From assembly GCA_019310965.1 (NCBI GenBank), contig JAFDDG010000002.1, forward strand, positions 30,817 to 94,816: a stretch of 64,000 bases of DNA, given 5' to 3'. The position numbers and the translations under genes are program-made. This DNA is from Deltaproteobacteria bacterium. Its GTDB lineage: Bacteria; Myxococcota_A; UBA9160; SMWR01. The notes beneath the pieces were generated by a model. It saw only the letters and a program-made list of their open reading frames with translations, was not told the origin of the DNA and made no database searches. Positions 19,460 to 28,309 of this stretch are shown one piece after another (the first letter of the stretch is position 1; every line of letters begins with the position of its first letter).

Positions 19460-20514
19460 TCTCCTCTAAAGGTCCGGCCGGGTCCGAGCCGCGCGCTCGC
19501 TTCGAGCACCCGCTCTTCGACCCGACTGCGATGAAAATCGTTGCGGCCCCACGCCTGCTCGAGCGACCAGGCACGGCGCATCCAGATGTGCAGATCCTGC
19601 TCCCAGGTGTAGCCGAGGGCGCCGTGCACCTGAAGCGCCTGCCGCGAAGCGAACTGGGCCGCGTCGGCGGCCGCCACCTTCGCCATCGAGACGTGCAGGC
19701 TGCGGTCGGAGACACTGCGCGCCACGGAATGCGCCGCACGGTGCACCACCGGCCGCGCGTACTCGAGCTTCACCTTGCAGTTCGCAAGCATGTGCTTTAC
19801 CGCCTGGAACGAGCCGATGGGCTTGCCGAATTGCTGGCGCTGCTCCGCATACTCGGCAGCCAGCGTGATCAACTTGTCGGTGGCACCGACCAGCTGGGCG
19901 GCCGCCGCAAGGGCGCCACGATCCAGAGCCGCAGCCCACAGACTGCGCCCTGCGTCGCCCGCGGCGACCCGGGTGGCGTCGCCGGCGTCGAAGTTCACCT
20001 TGAAGAGCCGCCGCGACGGGTCGTTCGCGGGCTGTGCCACGATCTCCGCGGAGTCCGGGGCCACGGCGTGCACCTCGTCGCCGCGCTGGAGCAACAGCAG
20101 GTGGGACACGTCGGCGTCGACCACCAGAGGGGAGACCTCGTGCCCCACCCCGACGATCGCATCGCCGCCTCCGATGCGCGGCAACCACTCGCCGGCGAGC
20201 GCTTCGTCGCCGAGTTCGACGAGCAGGGGCGCCGCGACCGCCGCCGTCGCGATCACCGGCTCGGGCAACGCCGCGCGTCCCGCCTCCTCGAAGAGCAGCA
20301 CCGAGTCGATCTCGCTCATCCCCATGCCGTCGTGGGCCTCAGGGACGAGCAGCCCCGGCACCCCCAGCTCGGCGAGCTGTGCCCAGAGTGCGGGAGTGTG
20401 ACTGCGACCCTCGTCCCACGCCTTGCGAATCACCTCGGGGGTGCACTCGTTCGAGAGAAAGTCGCGCAGCGTCGTCTGGAACAGCAGCTGGTCTTCGTCG
20501 AAAGTAAATCGCAC
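19456..20514 (-). CDS. Acyl-CoA dehydrogenase, FadE32/FadE33-like subunit
   Basis: VRFTFDEDQLLFQTTLRDFL (GTG start), KPIGSFQAVKHMLANCKVKLEYAR, QVHGALGYTWEQDLHIWMRRA. Confidence 0.8.
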   Translation of the reverse strand: MRFTFDEDQLLFQTTLRDFLSNECTPEVIRKAWDEGRSHTPALWAQLAELGVPGLLVPEAHDGMGMSEIDSVLLFEEAGRAALPEPVIATAAVAAPLLVELGDEALAGEWLPRIGGGDAIVGVGHEVSPLVVDADVSHLLLLQRGDEVHAVAPDSAEIVAQPANDPSRRLFKVNFDAGDATRVAAGDAGRSLWAAALDRGALAAAAQLVGATDKLITLAAEYAEQRQQFGKPIGSFQAVKHMLANCKVKLEYARPVVHRAAHSVARSVSDRSLHVSMAKVAAADAAQFASRQALQVHGALGYTWEQDLHIWMRRAWSLEQAWGRNDFHRSRVEERVLEASARLGPGRTFRGE

Positions 20515-20516
20515 GG

Positions 20517-21677
20517 CTACTTCCTCGGCAGGCCGAGAATGCGCTCGGCGATGATATTGCGCTGGATCTCGTTGGTCCCCGCGTAGATGGGACCTGCCAA
20601 CGCGAAGATGTAACCGTCGAGCCACTCACCGACGCCCTGCGCCTCGGAAGCCTGCGGCAGGAGCTCCGCGCGCCAGCCGAGAATCTCGAGCGCCACTTCG
20701 TGCATCTCGACGTCGAGCTCCGACCAGAAGATCTTGTTGAGCGACGCCTCCGCGCCGATCTTGCCACCTTCGAGCAGCCGCGAGACCGTGCGGTAGGTGT
20801 CGAGGGTATAGGCCTCGGCTCGCATCCAGCAGTCGACGACGCGGCGCTTGAGGCCCGGATCGCAGCTCCCCTCGTTTTCCTTGTAGAGCGCGACGAGCTT
20901 CGCCGCGGTGTCCTGGAAGCGCGCGGGGCTGCGCAGCATGAGCCCGCGCTCGAAGCCCGCCGTCGACATGGAGACGTTCCAGCCCTTGCCCTCTTCGCCG
21001 AGGAGGTGATCGACCGAGACCCGCGCATCGTCGAAGAAGACCTCCGCAAAGGCCGCCTTGTGGTTGAGCTTCTCGATGGGGCGCACCGTGATGCCCGGTG
21101 CGTCGAGCGGACACAGAATGAAGGAGAGCCCGCGGTGCCGCTCCGAGTCGGGATCTGTGCGGAACATGCCGAAGAGCCAGTGCGCGTAGGCGCCACGGGA
21201 GGCCCAGGTCTTCTGGCCGTTTATGACGAAGTGATCGCCGTCGCGAATCGCCGTTGCCTGGATGTTGGCCATGTCGCTGCCAGCGTTGGGCTCGCTCCAG
21301 CCCTGGGCCCACACCTCTTCACTGGAGGCCATCTTCGGCAAGAAACGCGCCTTCTGCTCCGGGGTGCCGTACTCCATGATGGTCGGGCCGAGGAGAAAGA
21401 TGCCGTTCTGGTTCACGCGCGCGGGCGCCTTCGCTCGGAAGTACTCTTCCTCGAAGACCAGCCACTCGAGCAGGTTCGCCCCACGGCCGCCGTACTCGAC
21501 GGGCCACGGCACCATGGCAAACCCCCCGGCCTGGAGCTGCTTCTCCCACTCGCGGTGCTCCTCGAAGCCTTCTTTCGTGTCGAAGCTCTTGAGCGGGCGG
21601 CTCGGCACGTTGGCCTCGAGCCAGGTGCGCGCCTCCTTGCGGAAGGCCTCCTGCTCCGCGGTGTAGACCAGATCCAT
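20517..21677 (-). CDS. fadE31: FadE31-like acyl-CoA dehydrogenase
   Basis: FEEEYFRAKAPARVNQNG, SSEEVWAQGWSEPNAGSD, LRSPARFQDTAAKLVALYK, FALAGPIYAGTNEIQRNIIAERILGLPRK resemble FadE31; ATG at 21677. Confidence 0.85.
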   Translation of the reverse strand: MDLVYTAEQEAFRKEARTWLEANVPSRPLKSFDTKEGFEEHREWEKQLQAGGFAMVPWPVEYGGRGANLLEWLVFEEEYFRAKAPARVNQNGIFLLGPTIMEYGTPEQKARFLPKMASSEEVWAQGWSEPNAGSDMANIQATAIRDGDHFVINGQKTWASRGAYAHWLFGMFRTDPDSERHRGLSFILCPLDAPGITVRPIEKLNHKAAFAEVFFDDARVSVDHLLGEEGKGWNVSMSTAGFERGLMLRSPARFQDTAAKLVALYKENEGSCDPGLKRRVVDCWMRAEAYTLDTYRTVSRLLEGGKIGAEASLNKIFWSELDVEMHEVALEILGWRAELLPQASEAQGVGEWLDGYIFALAGPIYAGTNEIQRNIIAERILGLPRK

Positions 21678-22438
21678 CAGCCGCCTTCCTTTTCGAAGTC
21701 CGCGTCGCGTTTCTCGACGAAGGCGTCTCGCGCCTCCTGCGAGTCTTCCTCGGTGTACAGCTCGAAGGTAAAGCCCTGCTCGAAGCGGTAGCTGTCCTTG
21801 GGATCGAGGAGCTCGATGCCGTTCAACGACCACTTGGCCAACCGCAGCGCCTTGCCGCTCTTGCTGGCAATGTTGCGGGCCAGCTCGAACGCCGCATCGC
21901 GGAGCTTCTCTTTCGGCACCACCGACTCGACGCCGCCCAGCCGGTAGGCCTCTTGAGCATCGATGGGCTCGCCGGTGTAGAGCATGCGCCGCGCCTTCTG
22001 CATGCCGAACATGCGCATCGTGTGAGTGGCGGCGCCCAGCGCGCCGCGATCGATCTCGGTGAGCGCAAAGGTCGCGTCCTCGGAAGCAATCACGATGTCC
22101 GAGTTGCCCGCCACGCCGAGACCACCGCCGATGCAATAGCCGTGGACGGCGGAGATGACCGGAACGGGACAATCGTAGACTGCCGCGAAGGTGTCGTAAC
22201 AACCGCGGCTCGCGGCGACGATCTTGGTTCCGTCCTCCGCCAGCTCCTTGATGTCGACTCCCGCCTGGAAGCCACGCCCCTCCGCGCGAATCACCACGCA
22301 GTTCACATCGGGGCGGCCGCCAAAGGTCTTCACCGCATCGGCGAAGGTGAACCAATCCTTGCTGTTCAAGGCATTCACCGGCGGGTTGTTGATTACGATC
22401 TCGGCAATGCCGTCCGAGGCAGAAGTGTCGATGGCCAT
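21677..22438 (-). CDS. echA20: EchA20-like crotonase-fold ring hydrolase
   Basis: INNPPVNALNSKDWFTFADAV, VVIRAEGRGFQAGVDIKEL, GYCIGGGLGVAGNSDIVIASEDATFALTEIDRGALGAATH, RFEQGFTFELYTEEDSQEARDAFVEK. Confidence 0.9.
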   Translation of the reverse strand: MAIDTSASDGIAEIVINNPPVNALNSKDWFTFADAVKTFGGRPDVNCVVIRAEGRGFQAGVDIKELAEDGTKIVAASRGCYDTFAAVYDCPVPVISAVHGYCIGGGLGVAGNSDIVIASEDATFALTEIDRGALGAATHTMRMFGMQKARRMLYTGEPIDAQEAYRLGGVESVVPKEKLRDAAFELARNIASKSGKALRLAKWSLNGIELLDPKDSYRFEQGFTFELYTEEDSQEARDAFVEKRDADFEKEGG

Positions 22439-22446
22439 GGGTCTCC

Positions 22447-23502
22447 TCAGGCTCCCAGCTGTTTCAGCGCGAGCTCGGCTTCTTCCACCATGCGCCCCAC
22501 CAGCTCGGCGCAGGTTGGGCGGTCGTCGATCATGCCGGCAACACTGCCACTCGGCAGGTAGCCGTTCACCGGGTCGCCATCGTTCATGGCGAGCTTCGCC
22601 AACATCGGCGCGTTCGCGGCCAGCAGCATCTGGGAGCGCGTGAGCCGCTGGTTCTTGCGCATGGCGAGCCCCGACTTGAGCAGCTCGGGAATCGATGCCC
22701 CCGTCAGCCGTCGCAGCTCGAGCGCGCTGCGAAACGCCAGCCACAAGCGGCCGACGGGCCCCTTGCCGGCGAGCTCGTCGACCAACTCGTTGGTCACCAC
22801 CCGCTGCGGCAGGCCGTCGATTTCTCGTGTGACGATCACGTCGTCGACGCTGGCCGCGAGGTAGCGGTCCGTCGTGATCTCGGGAACCGGGCTTTCCCGG
22901 GTGAGCAGGAAGCGCGTACCCATGGCGATGCCCTCCGCTCCGAGGGCCAGCGCCGCGACCAGACCACGACCGTCCCGAAAGCCGCCGGCCGCGAGGATGG
23001 GGACCGAGACGGCGTCTGCGGCTGCGGAGACCAGGAGCGACGTCGGCGTGGCGCCCGTGTGGCCGCCCCCCTCACTGCCCTGCACGATGATGATGTCAGC
23101 GCCGAGCTTCTCTGCCTTCAGCGCGTGCTTCACGGCGCCGCAGGTCGGCACGCAGACGACGCCGCCGTCCTTGAGGCGTTGGATCAGCTCGGCGTTGGGA
23201 GCGCGGTTGTAGCCCGCGGCCTTCACCCCCTGACGAACGATCGCAGCGATGATGACGTCCGCACCCGGCGCATCCATCAGGAAATTCACGCCGAAGGGTG
23301 CATCCGTGAGCTCCTTGAGGCGCAGGATCTCGGACTCAACGTCGTCCGGCGGAATCGTGGCCGCGCCGAGAAAGCCGAACCCTCCCCCGTTGCACACACC
23401 CGCCACCAGCTCGGGCGTCGACACCCATCCCATGCCGGTCTGGATGATCGGATAAGAGGAGCCCAACAATTCGGTGACGCGGGTCTTGAGAGCGGGAGAC
23501 AC
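22447..23502 (-). CDS. ipdC: IpdC-like flavoprotein (nitronate monooxygenase superfamily)
   Basis: YPIIQTGMGWVSTPELVAGVCNGGGFGFLGAATI, DIIIVQGSEGGGHTGATPTSLL, VPILAAGGFRDGRGLVAALALGAEGIAMGTRFLLT; GTG start. Confidence 0.9.
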   Translation of the reverse strand: MSPALKTRVTELLGSSYPIIQTGMGWVSTPELVAGVCNGGGFGFLGAATIPPDDVESEILRLKELTDAPFGVNFLMDAPGADVIIAAIVRQGVKAAGYNRAPNAELIQRLKDGGVVCVPTCGAVKHALKAEKLGADIIIVQGSEGGGHTGATPTSLLVSAAADAVSVPILAAGGFRDGRGLVAALALGAEGIAMGTRFLLTRESPVPEITTDRYLAASVDDVIVTREIDGLPQRVVTNELVDELAGKGPVGRLWLAFRSALELRRLTGASIPELLKSGLAMRKNQRLTRSQMLLAANAPMLAKLAMNDGDPVNGYLPSGSVAGMIDDRPTCAELVGRMVEEAELALKQLGA

Positions 23503-23527
23503 AGGGGGGACCTCCGGCTGCAGCGGG

Positions 23528-24289
23528 CTAAGCCGGCACCTCGTTGTTGCAGAAGCCCTTGGGATCGATGACCTCACGGATCCAGCGAAGCTCGTCGGCG
23601 TCGGGCTCCCGACTCGTCGGCACGTCGCCCTCGATCACGAGCTCGAAGCCGGTCTGCTCGACGATCTCGTCTACGCTGACCCACGGGTGCACGGAGCGCA
23701 GCCGCATGCGCCGATCCGGCGTCTGGAAATCGAAGACGCCGAGGTTCGAGATCACGCGACGCAAGTCGTGAAAACGCGCCGCCTCACCGAGCTCGCTGGC
23801 GCGGTCGTTGCCGACGCCCGACACGACATCCACCTTCTCGACGAACGTCTTCGTGGAATGATTCGGCACCCAGTAGCTGGTCAGGTGGCAGATCGTGTTG
23901 CCCGGCGCGCCGCGCATGCCGAGGAGCTGCGCCTTCGGCTTCTCGTGCGGCCCGATACATGCGAAGTTCTGATTGCCGTAGCGATCGATCTGACTCGCCA
24001 CCATCACGACGTGGCGCTTGCCGTTCCACACCAGATCGAAGATGTTCGCAAAGGGCATCCAGGCTTCCGACACGGGCCCCGTATCCGGCTTGCCGCTCAC
24101 CGGCAGGGGCTCTTCCAGCAGCGTCGCGGTGCCATCCGTCATCAACAGCTCCGGGGCAAACGTCGCCTTCGCAAGCCGAGCACCGACCGCGGGCACGGTT
24201 CCGAATGAGCTGGCAAGGATCTCCCCGTCGCCGCGAAACGCTTCCGCCACGGCCACCGCACAGATTTCAGCTCGAGTTGAATCAGCCAC
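23528..24289 (-). CDS. ipdB: IpdB-like CoA-transferase-fold ring-hydrolase subunit
   Basis: TRAEICAVAVAEAFRGDGEILASSFGTVPAVGARLAKATFAPELLMTDG, VDVVSGVGNDRA, YRV-like VISNLGVFDFQTPDRRMRLRSVHPWVS; GTG start, overlaps ipdA stop. Confidence 0.9.
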   Translation of the reverse strand: MADSTRAEICAVAVAEAFRGDGEILASSFGTVPAVGARLAKATFAPELLMTDGTATLLEEPLPVSGKPDTGPVSEAWMPFANIFDLVWNGKRHVVMVASQIDRYGNQNFACIGPHEKPKAQLLGMRGAPGNTICHLTSYWVPNHSTKTFVEKVDVVSGVGNDRASELGEAARFHDLRRVISNLGVFDFQTPDRRMRLRSVHPWVSVDEIVEQTGFELVIEGDVPTSREPDADELRWIREVIDPKGFCNNEVPA

Positions 24290-25148
24290 GGGCTCGCTCC
24301 TCGGCACGCTCCTTGATCGCGGCCTGGTATTCCTCTTCGGGGACATCGAGGTAACGCGTCTTGAACGCCTCCCATGCCTCCGGATCCTTCGCCGTCGCGG
24401 CGTACTCCTTCTGGAAGGCTTCGTCCCGGTCGTAGTCGGGCGGGCACTCGGTGAAATGCGCACCGTTCGGTGTCTCGACGACCCCGTCGACCAGCGTGCG
24501 ATTGATGCGCATGGTGTAGAGCGCACCCTCCTTGGCGAGCTGCTCGGTCGGGACGAGCTTCTCGACCGACATGAAACGCTGCTTTGCCGCGAGGCAGAAG
24601 AGATCGTCGAAATACAGATCGGGTCCGAGGAACTGTCCGTTGCCCCGTGTGTCGCCGCGATTCATGTGGATGATCGCGGCGTCGAGCTCGAGGGCCGGCA
24701 TGGCCAGCAGCTCTTCGCCGTCGTCGTAGGGCGAGCGCACGGTGCGCAGATCCGGGTTGATCTTCGTCACGTCCGAGCCGAGACCCGCGCGGGTCGGCAG
24801 AAACGGCAGTCGATACGCCGCGGCGCGCAGCCCCCACTGGAGCATACCCTCGTCGAGCTCGGCCGCCTGGAACGAAGCGGCCTGCCGCGCCTTGCGGAAG
24901 TGCGGCTCCAAGGCGATCGAATCCAGCGATACGAAGCCGTAGATCAGCTTCTTGACCTTGCCGTACTTGCAGAGGAGCCCTGCGTCGGGGCCGCCGTAGG
25001 TGACGACCGTCAAGTCCTTCAACGGGGAACGCAGGATCTCGCGCACCAGGGCCATGGGCTTGCGGCGCGAGCCCCAGCCACCGATGCCGAGGGTCATGCC
25101 ATCCCGAAGCTCGGCCACCACAGCGGCCGAGGTCATGCGCTTGTCCAT
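24282..25148 (-). CDS. ipdA: IpdA-like CoA-transferase-fold ring-hydrolase subunit
   Basis: MTLGIGGWGSRRKPMALVREILRSPLKDLTVVTYGGPDAGLLCKYGKVKKLIYGFVSLDSIAL, ELDEGMLQWGLRAAAYRLPFLPTRAGLGSD. Confidence 0.92.
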   Translation of the reverse strand: MDKRMTSAAVVAELRDGMTLGIGGWGSRRKPMALVREILRSPLKDLTVVTYGGPDAGLLCKYGKVKKLIYGFVSLDSIALEPHFRKARQAASFQAAELDEGMLQWGLRAAAYRLPFLPTRAGLGSDVTKINPDLRTVRSPYDDGEELLAMPALELDAAIIHMNRGDTRGNGQFLGPDLYFDDLFCLAAKQRFMSVEKLVPTEQLAKEGALYTMRINRTLVDGVVETPNGAHFTECPPDYDRDEAFQKEYAATAKDPEAWEAFKTRYLDVPEEEYQAAIKERAEERARG

Positions 25149-25209
25149 GAGGCCTCCGCAAACCACCCGAGCGGCGCGTCAGCCGGGGGGAAGAGGGAGT
25201 ATAATAACG

Positions 25210-25222
25210 ATACGTTCCGTTT
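25210..25222. promoter_or_regulatory. Candidate operator ATACG-TTC-CGTTT within an AT-rich divergent promoter region
   Basis: One mismatch to ATACG-N3-CGTAT; overlapping AACG-ATA-CGTT (25206-25216) and adjacent CGTTT-CTGT-AAACG (25218-25231); TATAAT at 25200-25205. Confidence 0.5.
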
Positions 25223-25307
25223 CTGTAAACGCCGCACACTGCTCGACGGGATGCGCAGTGTGTCCCCAACCGGCCGGAAAAACAAGCAATTCGATGGAGC
25301 TCCGCCG

Positions 25308-26771
25308 ATGCCCGTGCTCTCCTACGGCCGCGCGATCACCTGGCACGCCGAGCGGACCCCCGACCGCGTGGCGCTCGTCCACGAAGGCCGAAAGCGCAGC
25401 TGGGCCGAGCTCGACGCGCGCTCGAACCGGCTGGCCCGGGCCTACGCCGAGCAGGGGGTCGGGGTCGGCGACCTGGTGACGATCGGCCTTCCGAACGGCT
25501 GCGAGTTCTTCGAGGCCGCGGCCGCCGCCTGGAAGCTCGGCGCCACACCGCAACCGGTCTCGGCGCGGCTGCCGAAACTCGAGCGCCGCGCGATCGTGAA
25601 TGCAGCCGGTCCGGCATTGGTAGTCGGCGTGCCGAAGGACGAGTTTCCCAATCGCCCCACGTTGCCGCTCGGCTACGAACCCCCTGCGACACTTTCCGAC
25701 GCGCCGCTGCCAGACGTCACGCCGCCCCAGGTCCGCTGCATGACCTCGGGTGGCAGCACGGGGCTGCCGAAGCTGATCCTGGATCTCACTCCCGGCAACG
25801 TCGACCCGGAGGTCGCCGTGAACGGCATGCGCCGCGGCGGCGTCACGCTGGTGGCCGGGCCGCTCTACCACGCGGGTCCCTTCATCACTTCGTGGCAGTG
25901 CCTGCTCGCCGGCGGCAGCGCGGTCGTGATGACGCGCTTCGACGCAGCGCAAGCGCTCGCGCTGATCGAGAAGCACCGCATCGAGTGGGTGCTCTTCGTC
26001 CCGACCATGATGCAGCGCATCTGGCGGCTCCCGAAGCAGGAGCGCGAGCGCCATGACCTCGGCTCGATCGTTCGCGTGATGTGCACCGGTGCGCCGAGCC
26101 CCGCCTGGCTCAAGCAGGCGTGGATCGACTGGATCGGCCCGGAGAGGGTCTGGGAGTCCTACGGCGGCTCCGAACGCATCGCCGGCACGCAGATTGGCGG
26201 CGTCGAGTGGCTCGACCACCCGGGCTCCGTCGGCAAGCCCACCGAGGGACGCAAGATCCGCGTGCTGCGCCCGGATGGCAGCGAGTGCGAGCCCGGCGAG
26301 GTCGGCGAGATCTACATGATGCCCGCCGGCGGGCAGGGCACGACCTATCGCTACATCGGCGCCGAAATGCCGGCGACCGGCGACGGCTGGGAGACCCTGG
26401 GCGACCTCGGTCACCGCGACGAGGAGGGCTACCTCTACCTCGCAGACCGCAAGAGCGACATGATCGTGACCGGCGGGGCGAACGTCTACCCCGCCGAAGT
26501 CGAAGCCGCGCTCGACGCGCACCCCGCGGTGCGCTCGAGTGCCGTCGTGGGACTCCCCGACGACGACCTCGGCCAGCGCATCCACGCCATCGTCGACGCT
26601 CCCGAGGCAAACGCCACGGAAGACGCCATGCGCGAACACCTTGCCGAGCATCTGGTGCGCTACAAGGTTCCGCGCAGCTTCGAGTTCGTGACCCACGTGC
26701 TGCGCGACGACGCCGGCAAGCTTCGCCGCTCGGCGCTCCGCGACGCACGCATCGCGGAGCAGCCCTCGTGA
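25308..26771 (+). CDS. AMP-dependent acyl-CoA synthetase
   Basis: SYGRAITWHAERTPDRVALVHEG, TSGGSTGLPKLIL, ESYGGSERI, YLYLADRKSDMIVTGGANVYPAEVEAAL; start MPVLSYGR at 25308. Confidence 0.88.
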   Translation: MPVLSYGRAITWHAERTPDRVALVHEGRKRSWAELDARSNRLARAYAEQGVGVGDLVTIGLPNGCEFFEAAAAAWKLGATPQPVSARLPKLERRAIVNAAGPALVVGVPKDEFPNRPTLPLGYEPPATLSDAPLPDVTPPQVRCMTSGGSTGLPKLILDLTPGNVDPEVAVNGMRRGGVTLVAGPLYHAGPFITSWQCLLAGGSAVVMTRFDAAQALALIEKHRIEWVLFVPTMMQRIWRLPKQERERHDLGSIVRVMCTGAPSPAWLKQAWIDWIGPERVWESYGGSERIAGTQIGGVEWLDHPGSVGKPTEGRKIRVLRPDGSECEPGEVGEIYMMPAGGQGTTYRYIGAEMPATGDGWETLGDLGHRDEEGYLYLADRKSDMIVTGGANVYPAEVEAALDAHPAVRSSAVVGLPDDDLGQRIHAIVDAPEANATEDAMREHLAEHLVRYKVPRSFEFVTHVLRDDAGKLRRSALRDARIAEQPS

Positions 26772-28279
26772 TCTTCGAGAAGGCCCGATCGCAGGCGGGA
26801 GCCCTCGCCCTCGACGACGGCACCCGCCAGCGCAGCTGGGCCGAGCTCGAAGAGCGGGTGCACCGGCTGACCCACCTGCTGCACGACGAGCTCGGCGTGC
26901 GGCCCCACGAGCACGCGGCCTATCTGATCGGCAATCGCGTCGAAGCCGTCGAGCTGATCCTCGCCTCGCTCGTCTCCGGCACCTGGATGACGCCGATCAA
27001 TCACCGCCTGCAGCCCGACGAAATCGCACACGTGGTGCGCGACTCGGGTGCGAAGGTCGTATTCGTCGACGCCGAGCACGGCGAGCTCGCCCGCGCCGCT
27101 GGGGCCCCGGAGCTGCACCCGGTGGGCGAGGCACTCGATGCGGCACTCGCCAACGTGTCGGCAGCGCCGCTGCCCTTCGACGGACCCGCCGGCGGCAACA
27201 TGATCTACACCAGCGGGACGAGCGGCCGCCCCAAGGGCGTCAAGCGGCGTCGCCCGTCGACGGTGGAGGCAGCGCTCGCAGGCGTGAGAGCCTACGGCAA
27301 GACCGCTGCCCTCGACGGCTCGGGCCCCCATCTGGTCACGGGCCCGGTCTACCACGCCGCCCCGCTGATGTTCGCCATCTACGACCTGATGAACGGCGCA
27401 CCGATCCTGATCCACGAGCGCTTCGACGAGCGACACACGCTGGCGACCCTCCGCGAACGCGAGGTACACCACACGCACCTGGTGCCCACGATGTTCGTGC
27501 GCCTGCTGCGTCTCGGCGAGAACGAACGCCACGGCTTCGCCGCACCCTCGCTTCATCTCGTATTGCACGGTGCTGCACCCGTCGCTCCGGCGGTGAAGCG
27601 GCGCATGATCGACTGGTGGGGCCCGATCCTCGTCGAGTACTGGGGCGGCACCGAGGGCGGCGTCAATACGCTCGTCGATTCGGAGGAGTGGCTCTCGCAC
27701 CCGGGCACCGTCGGCCGCGTGCTTCCGCAATTCGAAGTGTTCAGCGTCAACGACGCCGGCGAGCGGCTTGCGCCCGGCGAAGAGGGCCTCCTCTATTGCC
27801 GCAACAAGACACTCGACCGCTGCTTCGAATACCATGGCGATGAGGAAAAGACCGCCGCCGCGTTTCTAGACGACGCAACCTTCACCCTCGGCGATATCGG
27901 TCGCGTCGACGCGGAGAATTTCACCTATCTATCCGACCGCAAGTCGAACCTGATCATCTCGGGCGGAGTGAACATCTATCCCGCCGAAATCGAGGCCGCG
28001 CTCCAGGAGCATCCGGCCATCGCCGACATCGGCGTCTTCGGCATTCCCGACGACGAGTGGGGCGAAAGCGTGAAAGCCGCCGTCGAACTCCGCCCGGGCT
28101 TCGAGCCGTCGGCCGCGCTCGACGCCGAGATCCGGGCTTTCGCCCGGGAGCACCTGGCCAGCTACAAGGTGCCACGCTCCATCGATTTCGAGGCCGAGCT
28201 ACCCCGCGATCCCAACGGCAAGCTACTCGTTCGCCGCCTGCGCGAGCGCTACTGGCGCGGTCGGAAGCGCCGGATCTAG
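26768..28279 (+). CDS. AMP-dependent acyl-CoA synthetase
   Basis: NMIYTSGTSGRPKGVKRR, EYWGGTEGGVNTLV, FTYLSDRKSNLIISGGVNIYPAEIEAAL; GTGA overlap with upstream ligase. Confidence 0.9.
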   Translation: MIFEKARSQAGALALDDGTRQRSWAELEERVHRLTHLLHDELGVRPHEHAAYLIGNRVEAVELILASLVSGTWMTPINHRLQPDEIAHVVRDSGAKVVFVDAEHGELARAAGAPELHPVGEALDAALANVSAAPLPFDGPAGGNMIYTSGTSGRPKGVKRRRPSTVEAALAGVRAYGKTAALDGSGPHLVTGPVYHAAPLMFAIYDLMNGAPILIHERFDERHTLATLREREVHHTHLVPTMFVRLLRLGENERHGFAAPSLHLVLHGAAPVAPAVKRRMIDWWGPILVEYWGGTEGGVNTLVDSEEWLSHPGTVGRVLPQFEVFSVNDAGERLAPGEEGLLYCRNKTLDRCFEYHGDEEKTAAAFLDDATFTLGDIGRVDAENFTYLSDRKSNLIISGGVNIYPAEIEAALQEHPAIADIGVFGIPDDEWGESVKAAVELRPGFEPSAALDAEIRAFAREHLASYKVPRSIDFEAELPRDPNGKLLVRRLRERYWRGRKRRI

Positions 28280-28309
28280 CGAAACACCATTCGAGATGGA
28301 TGGGCTCCG

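Noticed and set aside
24018-25307. N-terminal extension of the 917-aa ligase ORF
   Set aside because: Overlaps ipdA/ipdB antisense and the promoter; ligase homology begins at 25308.
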